Shown piece after piece: positions 52,573-62,233 of a DNA stretch of 64,000 nucleotides. The stretch spans positions 1 to 64,000 of the forward strand of contig CAMDGX010000003.1 in the NCBI GenBank assembly GCA_945897825.1. Direction: 5' to 3'. Below the pieces are notes generated by a model. The model searched no databases and was not told where the DNA came from. It saw only the letters and a list, made by a program, of their open reading frames with translations. The stretch comes from Asaia bogorensis (lineage in GTDB: Bacteria; Pseudomonadota; Alphaproteobacteria; Acetobacterales; Acetobacteraceae). Positions within the stretch are counted from its first letter, which is position 1. Every line of letters starts with the position of its first letter. The position numbers and the translations under genes are program-made.

Positions 52573-52776
52573 TCAGGCTCGGACGGTGCCCTTCAGGGCC
52601 TTGCCAGCCACCGACACCTCGCGGCCGTCGTAGTGACCGCAATGGCTGCACACATGGTGCGGGCGCTTCAGCTCGCCGCAATTCGAGCACTCGGCGTGGG
52701 CCGAAGCAACCAGCGCGTGGTGGCTGCGCCGCATGCCGATGCGCGAGGGGGAGGACTTCTTCTTCGGTACGGCCAT
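52573..52776 (-). CDS. rpmF: 50S ribosomal protein L32
   Basis: A 67-residue L32 starting [23 protein letters not shown] zinc-ribbon-like set [20 protein letters not shown] keeps all four Cys, so this is the zinc-binding C+ form. It lies upstream of plsX with a 157-nt gap that contains a short tandem repeat around CGGTGCCCCA. Confidence 0.97.
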   Translation of the reverse strand: MAVPKKKSSPSRIGMRRSHHALVASAHAECSNCGELKRPHHVCSHCGHYDGREVSVAGKALKGTVRA

Positions 52777-52982
52777 GGGACCACGCAACTCCGGGCAGCG
52801 TGACGATCCGTTCGGTCCGAAAGGGCGACACAAACGCGACGGACGGGACCTTCAGGGGCCAGGCCATGCACGAGGACGTCGCCATTGCGGCGGATGCGTT
52901 CACATAGGGGCAAAAACGCGAGGCGCGCCAACTAGCAGAGGTACCAGCCCCCCGCAAGCCATGGCGCGACATGGACACCATT

Positions 52983-53573
52983 CTACCCATCCTGTCGGCG
53001 TCGCGCCAGCGCTGCGAAGGGCGAGGGGCGCTGAATCTGCGCGGGCTCATCCGACGCGGCTTCGGCACCGGCATCGTCGTCTGCCATGGGCGACAGGGCA
53101 CCGGGCATGCGCGGATAGGGGTCGAGCGCCAAGGCCAGCTGCTGCACCGTCGACTCTCCCAGGTCGAGATGGGCGCCGCGATACGGCAGCTCGTCATCGG
53201 CGTCGAGATCGATCGGCGCGTCCTCGAAATCGTCGAACTGCTCCTCCGGCACGAAGCGGATGCGGAACGTCTCGCGCAGGTCGACGCCGAACGGCTCGGC
53301 GGTCACGATGCATTCCTGGGTGACCTGCGCCACCAGTTCCCCTTCCGCCACCACCACGCCGCCGCCGACCGCGGCAAGGCGATAGTGACACGACAGCGCG
53401 CCCACCGCCGGAATGCGCAGCCGGGCGGCGATGGAAACGCATTCCTGGGGCGTTGCCACCACATCGCGCACGGTGCCGGCGGTGCCGATCTGGGCGAGGG
53501 CGACCGGGCGGTGCAGTTCGGGCTCCGCAATGGGCGCGAACGATTCGGGGCCGCTGACGGGCGGGCGGGTCAT
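52983..53573 (-). CDS. YceD (DUF177) family protein
   Basis: A 196-residue DUF177 protein. Conserved blocks are CHYRLAAVGGGVVVAEGELVAQVTQECIVTAEP and the acidic DDFEDAPIDLDADDELPYRG before the C-terminal helix (DLGESTVQQLALALDPYPRMPG). YceD is linked to 23S rRNA accumulation and is normally encoded just before rpmF, as here. It overlaps the upstream gene by ATGA. Confidence 0.93.
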   Translation of the reverse strand: MTRPPVSGPESFAPIAEPELHRPVALAQIGTAGTVRDVVATPQECVSIAARLRIPAVGALSCHYRLAAVGGGVVVAEGELVAQVTQECIVTAEPFGVDLRETFRIRFVPEEQFDDFEDAPIDLDADDELPYRGAHLDLGESTVQQLALALDPYPRMPGALSPMADDDAGAEAASDEPAQIQRPSPFAALARRRQDG

Positions 53574-54196
53574 GGCAGGGCCTCCTCCGGGGCTTCGAAA
53601 CGCAGCCGGGCCGCCAGCAACGCCTCTGCCGGCAACGCCTCCAGCATGGCCACCTGCCGTCGCACCAGCTCGGCAAGGCGGCGCGGCGACTCGGGTTCGG
53701 GAACCTGGCCACGCCAGACATTGCGCGCCAGCGCGTCGGCCAGCGCCGCGTCGTCGCTGTCGGCGATGGCCGCGGCATAGGCGCTGGCGCGGCCGTGGAA
53801 CGCCTCCCACATCGCCTTCACCCGCTTGCCCACCGCCAGGTCGCTCACCCCCATCTCGCGCAGGTTGATGTCCATGTCGGAGAACATCGCGTCGAACACC
53901 GCCTGTGCCACCTCTGGCCCCGGCGGCGGCAGGGCGGTCAGGCGCCGGATCACCAGGAAAGCATGCAGGCCGACAAGGTCGAACCGCCCGTCCAGCGTGT
54001 CGGGCACGCCGAGGTCGCGATAGAAAAACGGCGCGCGCGCCGCGGCGACGATCATGCCGTACAGTTCGAACCCAAGCCGCTCATGGCGGCGCCGCCGCAG
54101 GAAACCCAGCACCTTGCTCTCCAGCCTCTCCGAAGCTGCGGCCACGCGATGGCGCGTGTCCGCTGGACATGCTAGCACGTAGGCGCGGTGCGCCAA
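53570..54196 (-). CDS. Ubiquinol-cytochrome c chaperone family protein (Cbp3-like)
   Basis: A 208-residue protein of the Cbp3/UQCC1 family. GFELYGMIVAAARAPFFYRDLGVPDTLDGRFDLVGLHAFLVIRRL and the block MFSDMDINLREMGVSDLAVGKRVKAMWEAFHGR are diagnostic. In mitochondria Cbp3 assists cytochrome b assembly; the bacterial proteins are presumed to act similarly. The first 20 residues are not conserved, so a start nearer to residue 20 is possible. It lies divergently from bamE. Confidence 0.9.
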   Translation of the reverse strand: MAHRAYVLACPADTRHRVAAASERLESKVLGFLRRRRHERLGFELYGMIVAAARAPFFYRDLGVPDTLDGRFDLVGLHAFLVIRRLTALPPPGPEVAQAVFDAMFSDMDINLREMGVSDLAVGKRVKAMWEAFHGRASAYAAAIADSDDAALADALARNVWRGQVPEPESPRRLAELVRRQVAMLEALPAEALLAARLRFEAPEEALP

Positions 54197-54315
54197 CCTG
54201 CCAGCCTCGCTGGCCCGGCACGCCGCGACGTCGCGACGGACATCTGCAACCTGACCGCTCTGCGATGACCGCCCGCACGCCTTCGACTTCCAGCACCCGG
54301 ACCAAGGACCACGCT

Positions 54316-54825
54316 GTGTCGCCTGCCCGCCTGCTCTCCCCCGCCCTGCTGTCGCTCGTTGTGCTGCTCGCCGCGGCGCCTCTGGCCGGCTGCGACACGA
54401 CCGGCTTTCTCAGCCATCCGATCCAGGCGCGCGGCAACCGCATCGACCCCGACCAGCTGGCGCAGCTGGTCGCCGGCACCTCGACGCGGGCCGATGCCCT
54501 GGCGCTGATGGGCTCGCCCACCGCGCGGGCCACGTTCGACGACAACACCTGGCTCTACATCTCCGAGATGACCAAGCCGGTGATCGGCGCGACCAACCGA
54601 GTGGCGGACCAGCAGGTCGTGGCGCTGGTGTTCGACCCGGCCGGCGTGCTGCGGCGGATCGACCTCAAGGGCGCGGAGGATGCGGTGGCCGTGGACGTGG
54701 CCACGCGCACCACGCCCACCCCCGGCAACGAGACCAGCTTCCTCCAGCAGTTGCTGGGCAATGTCGGCCGGTTCAACCCAGGCGGCCCATTGGGCGGATC
54801 GTCCGCGCCGCGCAGCAACTACTGA
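54316..54825 (+). CDS. bamE: Outer-membrane assembly lipoprotein BamE (SmpA/OmlA)
   Basis: A 169-residue lipoprotein. The signal MSPARLLSPALLSLVVLLAAAPLAGC ends in a lipobox Cys. The fold starts GNRIDPDQLAQLVAGTSTRADALALMGSPTARATFDDNTWLYISE, the BamE signature, and a Gly/Pro-rich tail follows. It is a component of the beta-barrel assembly machine. The GTG at 54316 has AAGGA about 10 nt upstream and gives a clean signal peptide; the ATG at 54265 would add 17 polar residues. Confidence 0.93.
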   Translation: MSPARLLSPALLSLVVLLAAAPLAGCDTTGFLSHPIQARGNRIDPDQLAQLVAGTSTRADALALMGSPTARATFDDNTWLYISEMTKPVIGATNRVADQQVVALVFDPAGVLRRIDLKGAEDAVAVDVATRTTPTPGNETSFLQQLLGNVGRFNPGGPLGGSSAPRSNY

Positions 54826-54857
54826 GCCGCACGCGCTCAGCCGCACGCGGGCGCCCC

Positions 54858-55829
54858 TCAGGCGAAGTGGCTCCAGCCCCTCGCGGCCAGTGGCATGGGC
54901 TGCCCATCCACCCCAGTAACCACGACCTCCGCTGCCCCGGCGGCGAAGGCTCCGATCCGCGTGACAGCAACGCCACACGCCGCCGCCGCCTCGCGAAGCG
55001 CCGCGGCGTGCGACTCCGGCACCGCCAGCAACAACTCGTAGTCGTCGCCCCCGGCCAGGCAGCGCGCCAGCAGGCCCGGCTCCGCCGTCACCGCCCCCCG
55101 TGCCGCCGCGGACAACGGCACCAGTGCCGCCTCGATCGTGGCCGAAACGCCTGCGCCGCGGCAGAGATGGCCGAGGTCCTGCACCAACCCATCCGAGACA
55201 TCCATCGCCGCCGTGGCGATCCCGGACAGGCGCAGGCCAAGCGCCACGCGCGGCTGCGGCAGACGGTAGCGCCCGGCGAGGTATCCCCCGGCATCCGCCA
55301 GGCGCCCGGTCGCCGCCAGCAGGCCCAGCGCCCCGTCGCCGATCGTGCCGGTGACCCACACGCCATCACCCGGGCGGGCACCGGTGCGGCGCAGCGCGGT
55401 GCCGGGGGCCACGGTGCCGAGGATGGTCAGCGACAGGCTGGTCGGCCCTGGCGTGGAGGTCGTGTCCCCCCCGAGCAAAGCGATGGCAAACTCCGCCTGA
55501 TCGGCGGCGAGCCCGGCGGCGAAGCCCGCGAACCACGCATCCGGCGTGTCCCGCCGCACCGAGACGGTCAGCAGGTAGCCAAATGGAGTCGCGCCCATCG
55601 CGGCAAGATCGGAGAGGTTGGTGCGCAATAGCTTGCGCGCGATGAGGCCGGGCGGGTCGTCGGGCAGGAAATGCACGCCCTCGACCATCGCATCGGCCGC
55701 GATCACCATCTCGCGCCCCCGAGGGGGCGTGAACACTGCCGCATCGTCGCCGAGGTCGAGCGCACCGGGCCCGGCCAGAGGTCGAAAATGCTTGTATATC
55801 AATGAAAATTCAGCAGGGATGGATGTCAC
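54858..55829 (-). CDS. thiL: Thiamine-monophosphate kinase
   Basis: A 323-residue ThiL. LDLGDDAAVFTPP near the N-terminus and MDVSDGLVQDLGHL bind Mg and nucleotide, and LAGGDDYELLLAV is the C-terminal signature. It makes thiamine diphosphate, the cofactor needed for instance by the split decarboxylase encoded at 8.7-9.8 kb. It is the last gene of the glyA-to-thiL unit, 30 nt after nusB. Confidence 0.96.
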   Translation of the reverse strand: MTSIPAEFSLIYKHFRPLAGPGALDLGDDAAVFTPPRGREMVIAADAMVEGVHFLPDDPPGLIARKLLRTNLSDLAAMGATPFGYLLTVSVRRDTPDAWFAGFAAGLAADQAEFAIALLGGDTTSTPGPTSLSLTILGTVAPGTALRRTGARPGDGVWVTGTIGDGALGLLAATGRLADAGGYLAGRYRLPQPRVALGLRLSGIATAAMDVSDGLVQDLGHLCRGAGVSATIEAALVPLSAAARGAVTAEPGLLARCLAGGDDYELLLAVPESHAAALREAAAACGVAVTRIGAFAAGAAEVVVTGVDGQPMPLAARGWSHFA

Positions 55830-55859
55830 GTCTGATCCCCTACCCCGGTGCGCCGAGGT

Positions 55860-56390
55860 TCAGGCCGATGCCTCGCCGGGGAATTCGCCGGGCCGCAGGC
55901 GCCGGGCGAGGCGATCCAGCACGCCGTTGGCCATGTTCGGGATCTCGCCATCGAAGAAGCCGTGCGCGATGTCCAGGTACTCGTTGATCACCACGCGGCC
56001 CGGCGGCCCGTCGCTCATCCACAACTCCGCCGCGCCCGCGCGCAGCAGGGCGCGCAACACCGGGTCCAGCCGCTCCATCGGCCAATCCGCCGCCAGCGTC
56101 GCGGCCAGCATGCCGTCGATCTCGTCCTGCTGTGTGGTGGCGGTGCGCACGATGCGGGCAAACAGCGGCACGTTGGCATCCGGCGCCCGACCATCCTCAA
56201 AGCCGCTGCCGGGCTCGGCACCCAGGCGATGGCGCACGAACTCGTCGATCACCCGCTCAGCGGAAATCTGCGTCTGCTCCGACTGGAACAGCGCCTGCAC
56301 CGCGGCCACACGGGCCGAGGTGCGCGGCCGCCCGCCGGGGCCGGCAGGGCGCGCGGGCGTCCGGGATTTCGGCGCATCAGGGCTGGGCAT
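55860..56390 (-). CDS. nusB: Transcription antitermination protein NusB
   Basis: A 176-residue NusB. After a 20-residue Pro/Gly-rich lead, RTSARVAAVQALFQSEQT starts the helical fold. FARIVRTATTQQDEIDGMLAA and LDPVLRALLRAGAAELWM are typical, and VINEYLDIAHGFFDGEIPNMANGVLD is the C-terminal signature. It acts with NusE in rRNA antitermination. It is separated by 2 nt from ribH, the usual linkage. Confidence 0.96.
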   Translation of the reverse strand: MPSPDAPKSRTPARPAGPGGRPRTSARVAAVQALFQSEQTQISAERVIDEFVRHRLGAEPGSGFEDGRAPDANVPLFARIVRTATTQQDEIDGMLAATLAADWPMERLDPVLRALLRAGAAELWMSDGPPGRVVINEYLDIAHGFFDGEIPNMANGVLDRLARRLRPGEFPGEASA

Positions 56391-56392
56391 GG

Positions 56393-56878
56393 TCAGGACG
56401 CGGCCCCCAGGAATCGCGCGGCGCCGATCTGCAGCAGCGCAGCCGCGGCGGCCTCGGCGCCCTTGTTGTGCCCGTCAGCCCCCGAGCGCGCGATCGCCTG
56501 CGCCTCGGTCGCCACGGTCAGCAGGCCGTTGCCCAGGCAAAGCGTGTGGTCCAGCGCGACCCGGGTGAGCGCCTGCATCGCCTCGCGGCAAACATGCTCG
56601 TAGTGGTCGGTCTCGCCCTTGACCACGCAGCCCAGCGCCACGAACCCGTCATAGGCCCGGTCGCCCTTCACCGCGAACTGGATCGCCGCCGCCAGTTCGA
56701 GCGCGCCGGCGACATCCAGCACATCGGCGGTGCCGCCCGCCTCGGCGATGATGCGCAGCGCCCCGTCGCGCAGCCCGTCGACGATCTGCGTGTAGTACGG
56801 CGCGCGCACCACCAGCATGCGCGGCGGGCGCCCGGCGATGCTGGGTGCTGTGGGCAGCTTGGCGTCGACGGTGCTCAT
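56393..56878 (-). CDS. ribH: 6,7-dimethyl-8-ribityllumazine synthase
   Basis: A 161-residue lumazine synthase. Motifs are VRAPYYTQIVDGLRDGA, DVAGALELAAAIQF, the catalytic His region GCVVKGETDHYEHVC, and GLLTVATEAQAIAR followed by HNKGAEAAAAAL. It condenses the ribB product with the ribD product in the penultimate riboflavin step. Confidence 0.97.
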   Translation of the reverse strand: MSTVDAKLPTAPSIAGRPPRMLVVRAPYYTQIVDGLRDGALRIIAEAGGTADVLDVAGALELAAAIQFAVKGDRAYDGFVALGCVVKGETDHYEHVCREAMQALTRVALDHTLCLGNGLLTVATEAQAIARSGADGHNKGAEAAAAALLQIGAARFLGAAS

Positions 56879-56908
56879 CGCATGGTGCTCATTGGAACTG
56901 GCCTCGTC

Positions 56909-58027
56909 TTACAGGTCGTCGATCGGGCGTTGGTCGACGATGTTCAGGCCGTAGCCCTCGATGCCGATGATCGTGCGCGGGTGGTTGGACAGCAGGACCA
57001 GGTCGCGCACGCCGAGATCCAGCAGGATCTGCGCGCCGATGCCATAGTCGCGCAGCTCGTTGCGCGGGCGCTCCGCGGCCGAAAGCTGGCGCACACGCTC
57101 CGAAATGGTCGTGGCCCGCATCTCGCGCAACAGCACCACCGCTCCCCGGCCCTCGCGCGCGATGAATTCCATCGACTTGGTCAGCGCCCCGCGCGTCGAA
57201 TCGCCCAGCAGGTCGTTCAGCAGGTCCACGCCATGCATGCGCACCGGCACCGGCCCGGGCGCGGCAAGGTCGCCCTTCACCAGCACCAGGTGCTCGGCAT
57301 GCTCGATCGTGTTCACATAGACGATCAGTTTCCACTCGCCGCCCACCGCATGGGTCAGCATCCCCTCCGTCACCCGGCGCACCAGCCGCTCGGTGCGGCG
57401 CCGATGGGCGATCAGGTCGGCGATGGTGCCGAGCTTCAGGTTGTGGTGCTGCGCGAAGGTCACCAAGTCCGGCAGGCGGGCCATGGTGCCGTCGTCATTC
57501 ATGATCTCGCAGATCACCCCCGCGGGGCTCAGCCCGGCGAGGCGGGAGATGTCCACCGCCGCCTCGGTGTGCCCGGCGCGGACCAGCGTGCCGCCCTCGC
57601 GCGCCATCAGCGGGAACACGTGCCCAGGCGTGACAATCTCCTCCCGCCGGCTCTCCGCGTTGATCGCGACCGCAATGGTCCTCGCCCGGTCATGCGCGGA
57701 AATCCCGGTGGTCACCCCGTCGCGCGCCTCGATCGATACCGTGAAGGCAGTGGTATGGCGCGTGCCGTTCGACTGGCTCATCAGCGGCAGGCCAAGCTGC
57801 TCTACCCGCTGGCGGGTCATCGCGAGGCAGATCAGGCCGCGGGCATGGCGGGCCATGAAGTTCACCGCGTCAGGCGTCGCGAACTGGGCGGGGATCACCA
57901 GGTCGCCCTCGTTCTCCCGGTCCTCGTCATCGACCAGGATGAACATGCGCCCGGCGCGCGCCTCCTCGATCAGCTCCTCGGCGGAAGCGAGGTATTGCGA
58001 GAGGGATTTGGTCAGGATCTGGCTCAT
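56909..58027 (-). CDS. ribB: 3,4-dihydroxy-2-butanone-4-phosphate synthase with degenerate GTP cyclohydrolase II-like domain
   Basis: A 372-residue two-domain protein. Residues 1 to about 205 are a complete DHBP synthase (RMFILVDDEDRENEGDLV, HARGLICLAM, GHTEAAVDISRLAG). The C-terminal half keeps the RibA fold by sequence pattern but lacks the HSEC and RCDC zinc-binding cysteines. The stretch reads VRMHGVDLLNDLLGDSTRGALTKSM, so GTP cyclohydrolase II activity is not expected. This matches the proteobacterial RibBX type. A separate GTP cyclohydrolase II must exist elsewhere in the genome. Confidence 0.93.
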   Translation of the reverse strand: MSQILTKSLSQYLASAEELIEEARAGRMFILVDDEDRENEGDLVIPAQFATPDAVNFMARHARGLICLAMTRQRVEQLGLPLMSQSNGTRHTTAFTVSIEARDGVTTGISAHDRARTIAVAINAESRREEIVTPGHVFPLMAREGGTLVRAGHTEAAVDISRLAGLSPAGVICEIMNDDGTMARLPDLVTFAQHHNLKLGTIADLIAHRRRTERLVRRVTEGMLTHAVGGEWKLIVYVNTIEHAEHLVLVKGDLAAPGPVPVRMHGVDLLNDLLGDSTRGALTKSMEFIAREGRGAVVLLREMRATTISERVRQLSAAERPRNELRDYGIGAQILLDLGVRDLVLLSNHPRTIIGIEGYGLNIVDQRPIDDL

Positions 58028-58037
58028 CGCGTCTGCC

Positions 58038-58646
58038 TCAGGAGGAATAGGCCGCAAGCCGGGCCACATAGCGCGCCACGGTGTCGATCTCGATATTGAC
58101 CCGGTCGCCCGGCTTGAGAAGGCCGAAACCCGTCACCTCTGCCGTGTGCGGGATGATGTTCACGCCAAATGTGTCGCCATCGACCTCGTTCACAGTCAAG
58201 GATACACCGTCGATCGCCACCGACCCCTTCGGCGCGATGAACCGCGCGATCGCGGACGGAACGCGGAACGTCCAGCGCGTCGAGCCCTGGTCCGCCACGG
58301 CTGACAGCACCTCGCCCAGACCATCGACATGCCCGGCAACGATATGCCCGCCCAGCTCGTCGCCGACCTTCAGCGGGCGTTCGAGGTTCACCCGCGTGCC
58401 GGGCTTCCAGCCGCCCAGCGTGGTCTTGGACAGCGTCTCGGCCGAGGCGGTCACCGCGAACCAGTCGGCCCCCAGCTCGACGGCCGTGAGGCAGCAGCCA
58501 TTGCAGGCGATCGAGGCGCCCAGCGGAATGCTCGCCATGTCGGCCCAGCCGGCCGGCACACCGACCACCAGCCGCATGTCCTGCCCGCCGCCGATCGGCG
58601 TGACGGCGCGGACCTCGCCGAGTCCGGTGACGATTCCGGTGAACAT
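58038..58646 (-). CDS. ribE: Riboflavin synthase, alpha subunit
   Basis: A 202-residue riboflavin synthase with the two-fold lumazine-binding repeat. The N-terminal [14 protein letters not shown] and GASIACNGCCLTAVEL form the first repeat, and HIVAGHVDGLGEV and GSVAIDGVSLTVNEVDG the second. It dismutates two lumazines to riboflavin. It overlaps the end of ribD by 1 nt (its start A is the last base of the ribD stop). Confidence 0.96.
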   Translation of the reverse strand: MFTGIVTGLGEVRAVTPIGGGQDMRLVVGVPAGWADMASIPLGASIACNGCCLTAVELGADWFAVTASAETLSKTTLGGWKPGTRVNLERPLKVGDELGGHIVAGHVDGLGEVLSAVADQGSTRWTFRVPSAIARFIAPKGSVAIDGVSLTVNEVDGDTFGVNIIPHTAEVTGFGLLKPGDRVNIEIDTVARYVARLAAYSS

Positions 58647-59776
58647 CAGACCTTCGCTCCCCCTGCCGCGTCGCTCGCGCGAACATACTCGCTGAGCAGG
58701 TCCGCGCCCACCGCCCGGCTGCTGACCCGCTCGAAGCGCTGCATCTGCGCCAGGCGCTCCACCCCGAAGGCCTGCGCCGCCGGCCACCCATCGCCGCCCA
58801 TCACGGAGGGGGCATGGAACCAGGCCAGCCGGTCCACCAGGTCGTCGCGCAGCAGCGCCGCCGCCAACTGCGCGCCGCCCTCCACCAGCAGCCGGGTGAC
58901 GCCGCGCTCGGCCAGCGCCGAGAGCCCCTGGCGCAAATCCACCCCCGCCGGCGAATCGCCCACGCGGACCACCGCCACCCCGGCGGACTCCAGCGCCGCG
59001 GCGCGGTGCGGATCGATGCGCGCGCCCGCCAGCACCCAAGTCGGCACCGACGCCGCCGTGGCCACCAGCCGGCAGGTCAGCGGCAGGCGCAAATGGCTGT
59101 CGGCCACCACGCGCACCATCGGCACGCTCTTGAAACCGGGGATGCGGCAAGTGAGGTCAGGATTGTCGGCCAGCACCGTGCCCACGCCGACCAGGATCGC
59201 GTCATGCCGCCCGCGCAGCGCGTGGGACATGCGCCGCGCCGGCTCGCCGGTGATCCACTGGCTCTCGCCGCCGCGCGTGGCAATCCGCCCGTCGAGCGTG
59301 GAGGCAAGCTTCAGCGTCACCAGTGGACGGCTGCGCTGCACGCGGCTGAAGAACCCGGCGACCACGTCGCCCGCCTCCTCCTCCAGCACGCCGACCTCGA
59401 CGGCAACCCCCGCCGCCCGTAGCCGCGCCAGCCCCGCCCCGTTCACCCGCGGATCGGGATCGCGCACCCCCACCACCACCCGCGCCACCCCGGCGGCGAT
59501 CAGCGCATCAGTGCACGGAGGCGTGCGGCCATGGAAACAGCACGGCTCCAGCGTCACATAGGCCGTCGCCCCGCGCGCCGCCGCCCCGGCCATGGCCAGC
59601 GCCTGCGGCTCGGCATGCGGCCGGCCGCCCTGGGCCGTCGTCGCCCGCCCGACCACCCGCCCATCCTTGACGATCACGCAGCCGACCGACGGGTTCGGCC
59701 AGGTGCGCCCGTTGCCCCGGCGGGCCAGCGCCAGTGCCGCGCGCATATGCCCGATATCATCGGCCGGCGCGCTCAT
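58646..59776 (-). CDS. ribD: Bifunctional riboflavin deaminase/reductase RibD
   Basis: A 376-residue enzyme. The N-terminal deaminase domain has the zinc motif PHAEPQAL and [14 protein letters not shown]. The C-terminal reductase domain (from about residue 150) has [29 protein letters not shown] and [15 protein letters not shown]. It performs the second and third steps of riboflavin synthesis. It overlaps nrdR by ATGA. Confidence 0.97.
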   Translation of the reverse strand: MSAPADDIGHMRAALALARRGNGRTWPNPSVGCVIVKDGRVVGRATTAQGGRPHAEPQALAMAGAAARGATAYVTLEPCCFHGRTPPCTDALIAAGVARVVVGVRDPDPRVNGAGLARLRAAGVAVEVGVLEEEAGDVVAGFFSRVQRSRPLVTLKLASTLDGRIATRGGESQWITGEPARRMSHALRGRHDAILVGVGTVLADNPDLTCRIPGFKSVPMVRVVADSHLRLPLTCRLVATAASVPTWVLAGARIDPHRAAALESAGVAVVRVGDSPAGVDLRQGLSALAERGVTRLLVEGGAQLAAALLRDDLVDRLAWFHAPSVMGGDGWPAAQAFGVERLAQMQRFERVSSRAVGADLLSEYVRASDAAGGAKV

Positions 59777-60261
59777 GGCTTCGGGGCAGGCTCCGCCGCG
59801 CCATCGCCCTCCTCCGCGCCGAGCCTGTCCAGGAAGGTCTCGAAGTCCTTGGCCTCGCGGAAATCTCGATACACCGAGGCGAAGCGGACATAGGCCACCT
59901 CGTCCACCTCGCGCAGCGCCGCCATCACCGCCTCGCCGATCTGCTTGGACGCCACGTCGCTCTCGCCGGACGCCTCAAGCTGGCGCACGATGCCGTTTAC
60001 GATCCGCTCCAGCCGTTCCTCGCCCACCGGCCGCTTGCGCACCGCCACGCGCACCGAGCGCACCAGCTTGTCGCGGTCGAACGGCACCCGCCGCCCATCG
60101 GCCTTCACCACCACCAGCTCGCGCAGCTGCACGCGCTCGATCGTGGTGAAGCGCTGGGTGCAGGCGGGGCAGAAACGGCGCCTTCGGATCGTCATGCCGT
60201 CGTCGCTCGGCCGGCTGTCCTTCACCTGGGTCTCGTCATGGCCGCAGAAGGGACAGCGCAT
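59773..60261 (-). CDS. nrdR: Transcriptional repressor NrdR
   Basis: A 162-residue NrdR. The zinc ribbon is [17 protein letters not shown] ... [15 protein letters not shown], followed by an ATP-cone domain ([30 protein letters not shown]). It represses ribonucleotide reductase genes in response to ATP/dATP. Its position between glyA and ribD is the conserved alphaproteobacterial order. Confidence 0.97.
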   Translation of the reverse strand: MRCPFCGHDETQVKDSRPSDDGMTIRRRRFCPACTQRFTTIERVQLRELVVVKADGRRVPFDRDKLVRSVRVAVRKRPVGEERLERIVNGIVRQLEASGESDVASKQIGEAVMAALREVDEVAYVRFASVYRDFREAKDFETFLDRLGAEEGDGAAEPAPKP

Positions 60262-60270
60262 CGGCGTGGC

Positions 60271-61572
60271 TTACCGGGCGTAGATCGGAAAGCGGGCGCA
60301 CAGTTCCTTCACCCGCGCGCCGACAGCTGCCTCGACAACCGCATTGCTGCCGTCGTTGGAGGCGGCGAGCCCGTCGAGCACCTCGCCGATCATCCGCCCG
60401 ATCTCCTGGAACTCCGCCACGCCGAACCCGCGCGTCGTCCCGGCCGGCGTGCCAAGCCGCACGCCCGAGGTGATCGCCGGCTTCTCCGGGTCGAACGGGA
60501 TCGCGTTCTTGTTCGCCGTCATGTGCGCCCGTTCGAGCGACGCCTCGGCCGCCTTGCCGGTCACCCGCTTGGGCCGCAAATCGACCAGCATCAGGTGGCT
60601 GTCCGTCCCGCCGGTCACGATCGCCAGCCCCTGCTCCACCAGCGTCGCCGCCAGCGCACGGGCATTGTCGATAACGGCTTGCTGATAGATCTTGAACTCC
60701 GGCCGCAGCGCCTCGCCGAACGCCACCGCCTTGCCGGCGATCACATGCATCAACGGCCCGCCCTGCAGCCCCGGGAACACCGCCGAGTTGAACTTCTTCC
60801 CCAGCGCCTCGTCGTTCGAGAGGATCATCCCCCCGCGCGGCCCGCGCAGCGTCTTGTGCGTCGTCGTCGTCACCACATGCGCGTGCGGCAGCGGGCTCGG
60901 GAACACCCCGGCTGCCACCAGTCCGGCGAAATGCGCCATGTCCACCATGAACAGCGCGCCCACCTCGTCGGCCACCCGGCGGATGCGCGCGAAATCGATC
61001 ACCCGTGGATAGGCCGAGCCGCCCGCGATGATCAGCTTCGGCTTCTCCGCCCGCGCCAGCGATTCGAGCTGCTCATAGTCCAGCAGCCCGTCCTCGCGCC
61101 GCACGCCGTACTGCACCGCGCGGAACCACTTGCCCGACAGGTTCGGCGCCGCCCCATGCGTCAGGTGCCCGCCCGCATCCAGGCTCATGCCCAGGATGGT
61201 ATCGCCGGGCTTCACCAGCGCCAGGAACACCGCCTGATTCGCCTGCGCGCCCGAATGCGGCTGCACATTGGCATAGGCGCACCCAAACAGCTGCTTCGCC
61301 CGCTCCATCGCCAGCGTCTCGGCGACATCTACCTCGACGCACCCGCCGTAATATCGCCGTCCAGGATACCCCTCGGCATACTTGTTGGTCAGCACCGAGC
61401 CCTGTGCCTCCATCACCGCGGCGGAGACGATGTTCTCGCTGGCGATCAGCTCGATGCCGTCCTGCTGGCGCACCAGCTCGCGCCCGATGGCGGCCGCCAG
61501 CTCGGGGTCGGTCTCGGCGAGGCTGGCGCCGAAGAAGCGCTGCAACGAGCCATGATGTGCGCGGTCGTTCAT
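60271..61572 (-). CDS. glyA: Serine hydroxymethyltransferase
   Basis: A 433-residue PLP enzyme. [44 protein letters not shown], and the PLP-lysine block [19 protein letters not shown] are canonical. It interconverts serine and glycine with tetrahydrofolate. GAGGAG precedes the ATG at 61572, and the open frame continuing to 61923 is antisense to rpiB sequence and not coding. Confidence 0.97.
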   Translation of the reverse strand: MNDRAHHGSLQRFFGASLAETDPELAAAIGRELVRQQDGIELIASENIVSAAVMEAQGSVLTNKYAEGYPGRRYYGGCVEVDVAETLAMERAKQLFGCAYANVQPHSGAQANQAVFLALVKPGDTILGMSLDAGGHLTHGAAPNLSGKWFRAVQYGVRREDGLLDYEQLESLARAEKPKLIIAGGSAYPRVIDFARIRRVADEVGALFMVDMAHFAGLVAAGVFPSPLPHAHVVTTTTHKTLRGPRGGMILSNDEALGKKFNSAVFPGLQGGPLMHVIAGKAVAFGEALRPEFKIYQQAVIDNARALAATLVEQGLAIVTGGTDSHLMLVDLRPKRVTGKAAEASLERAHMTANKNAIPFDPEKPAITSGVRLGTPAGTTRGFGVAEFQEIGRMIGEVLDGLAASNDGSNAVVEAAVGARVKELCARFPIYAR

Positions 61573-61607
61573 GCCCACTCCTCTGGGTGCGGAGAAAGAG
61601 CCGCGTT

Positions 61608-62087
61608 CTAGACGGTTGTGCCCTGGACGGCGAGCATTATGGCTGGGGCCAGCTTGTCCAGCCGCTGCATGTGCCGCCCGCCCTCGAACGCGGTGCCGAG
61701 GAACACGCGCAGGATCTCCCGCGCCGTCGCCTCGTCGATCAGCCGCGCGCCCAGGGCAATGACGTTGGCGTCGTTGTGCTCGCGGCAGAGTCGCGCCGTG
61801 GTGGTCTCGCTGGCCACCGCGCAGCGGATGCCGGGATGGCGGTTGGCGGCGATCGCCATCCCCACGCCGGACCCGCAAATCAGCACGCCACGCTGCGCCC
61901 GCCCCTCTTCCACCGCTGCGCACACCGCATGGGCGAAATCGGGATAGTCGACGCGGCTGTCGTCATGCGTGCCCATGTCCAGCACCGCATACCCCGCGCC
62001 ACGCAGCGCATCGGCCAGGGCGCGCTTCAGCGCGGGTCCGGCGTGGTCGCAGCCGATGGCGATCGTGGGCAGGGGCTCTGTATCCAT
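61608..62087 (-). CDS. rpiB: Ribose-5-phosphate isomerase B
   Basis: A 159-residue Rpi[16 protein letters not shown] is the N-terminal signature, followed by [15 protein letters not shown]. The catalytic Cys and anion-hole loop are in [16 protein letters not shown], with [24 protein letters not shown] after them. It interconverts ribulose 5-phosphate and ribose 5-phosphate, supplying the RibB substrate. It lies 35 nt upstream of glyA. Confidence 0.95.
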   Translation of the reverse strand: MDTEPLPTIAIGCDHAGPALKRALADALRGAGYAVLDMGTHDDSRVDYPDFAHAVCAAVEEGRAQRGVLICGSGVGMAIAANRHPGIRCAVASETTTARLCREHNDANVIALGARLIDEATAREILRVFLGTAFEGGRHMQRLDKLAPAIMLAVQGTTV

Positions 62088-62233
62088 GATCGTCACTTAT
62101 CACGCGCCCGTGCGCGCCGGGAATTGCCCGCGCCGTCCCGCGCCGCAATGCCGCCATGTTCGGGCGTGGGGCGCGGTTGGCAAATCCTGCCTCCCTGGCC
62201 AGTATGCCGCCGCATCCAGGGGGACCACACCAC

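Noticed and set aside
59777-62100. FMN riboswitch upstream of the riboflavin genes
   Set aside because: The rib genes are internal to the glyA-nrdR-rib unit with overlapping or very short gaps; no space or conserved RFN sequence was seen.
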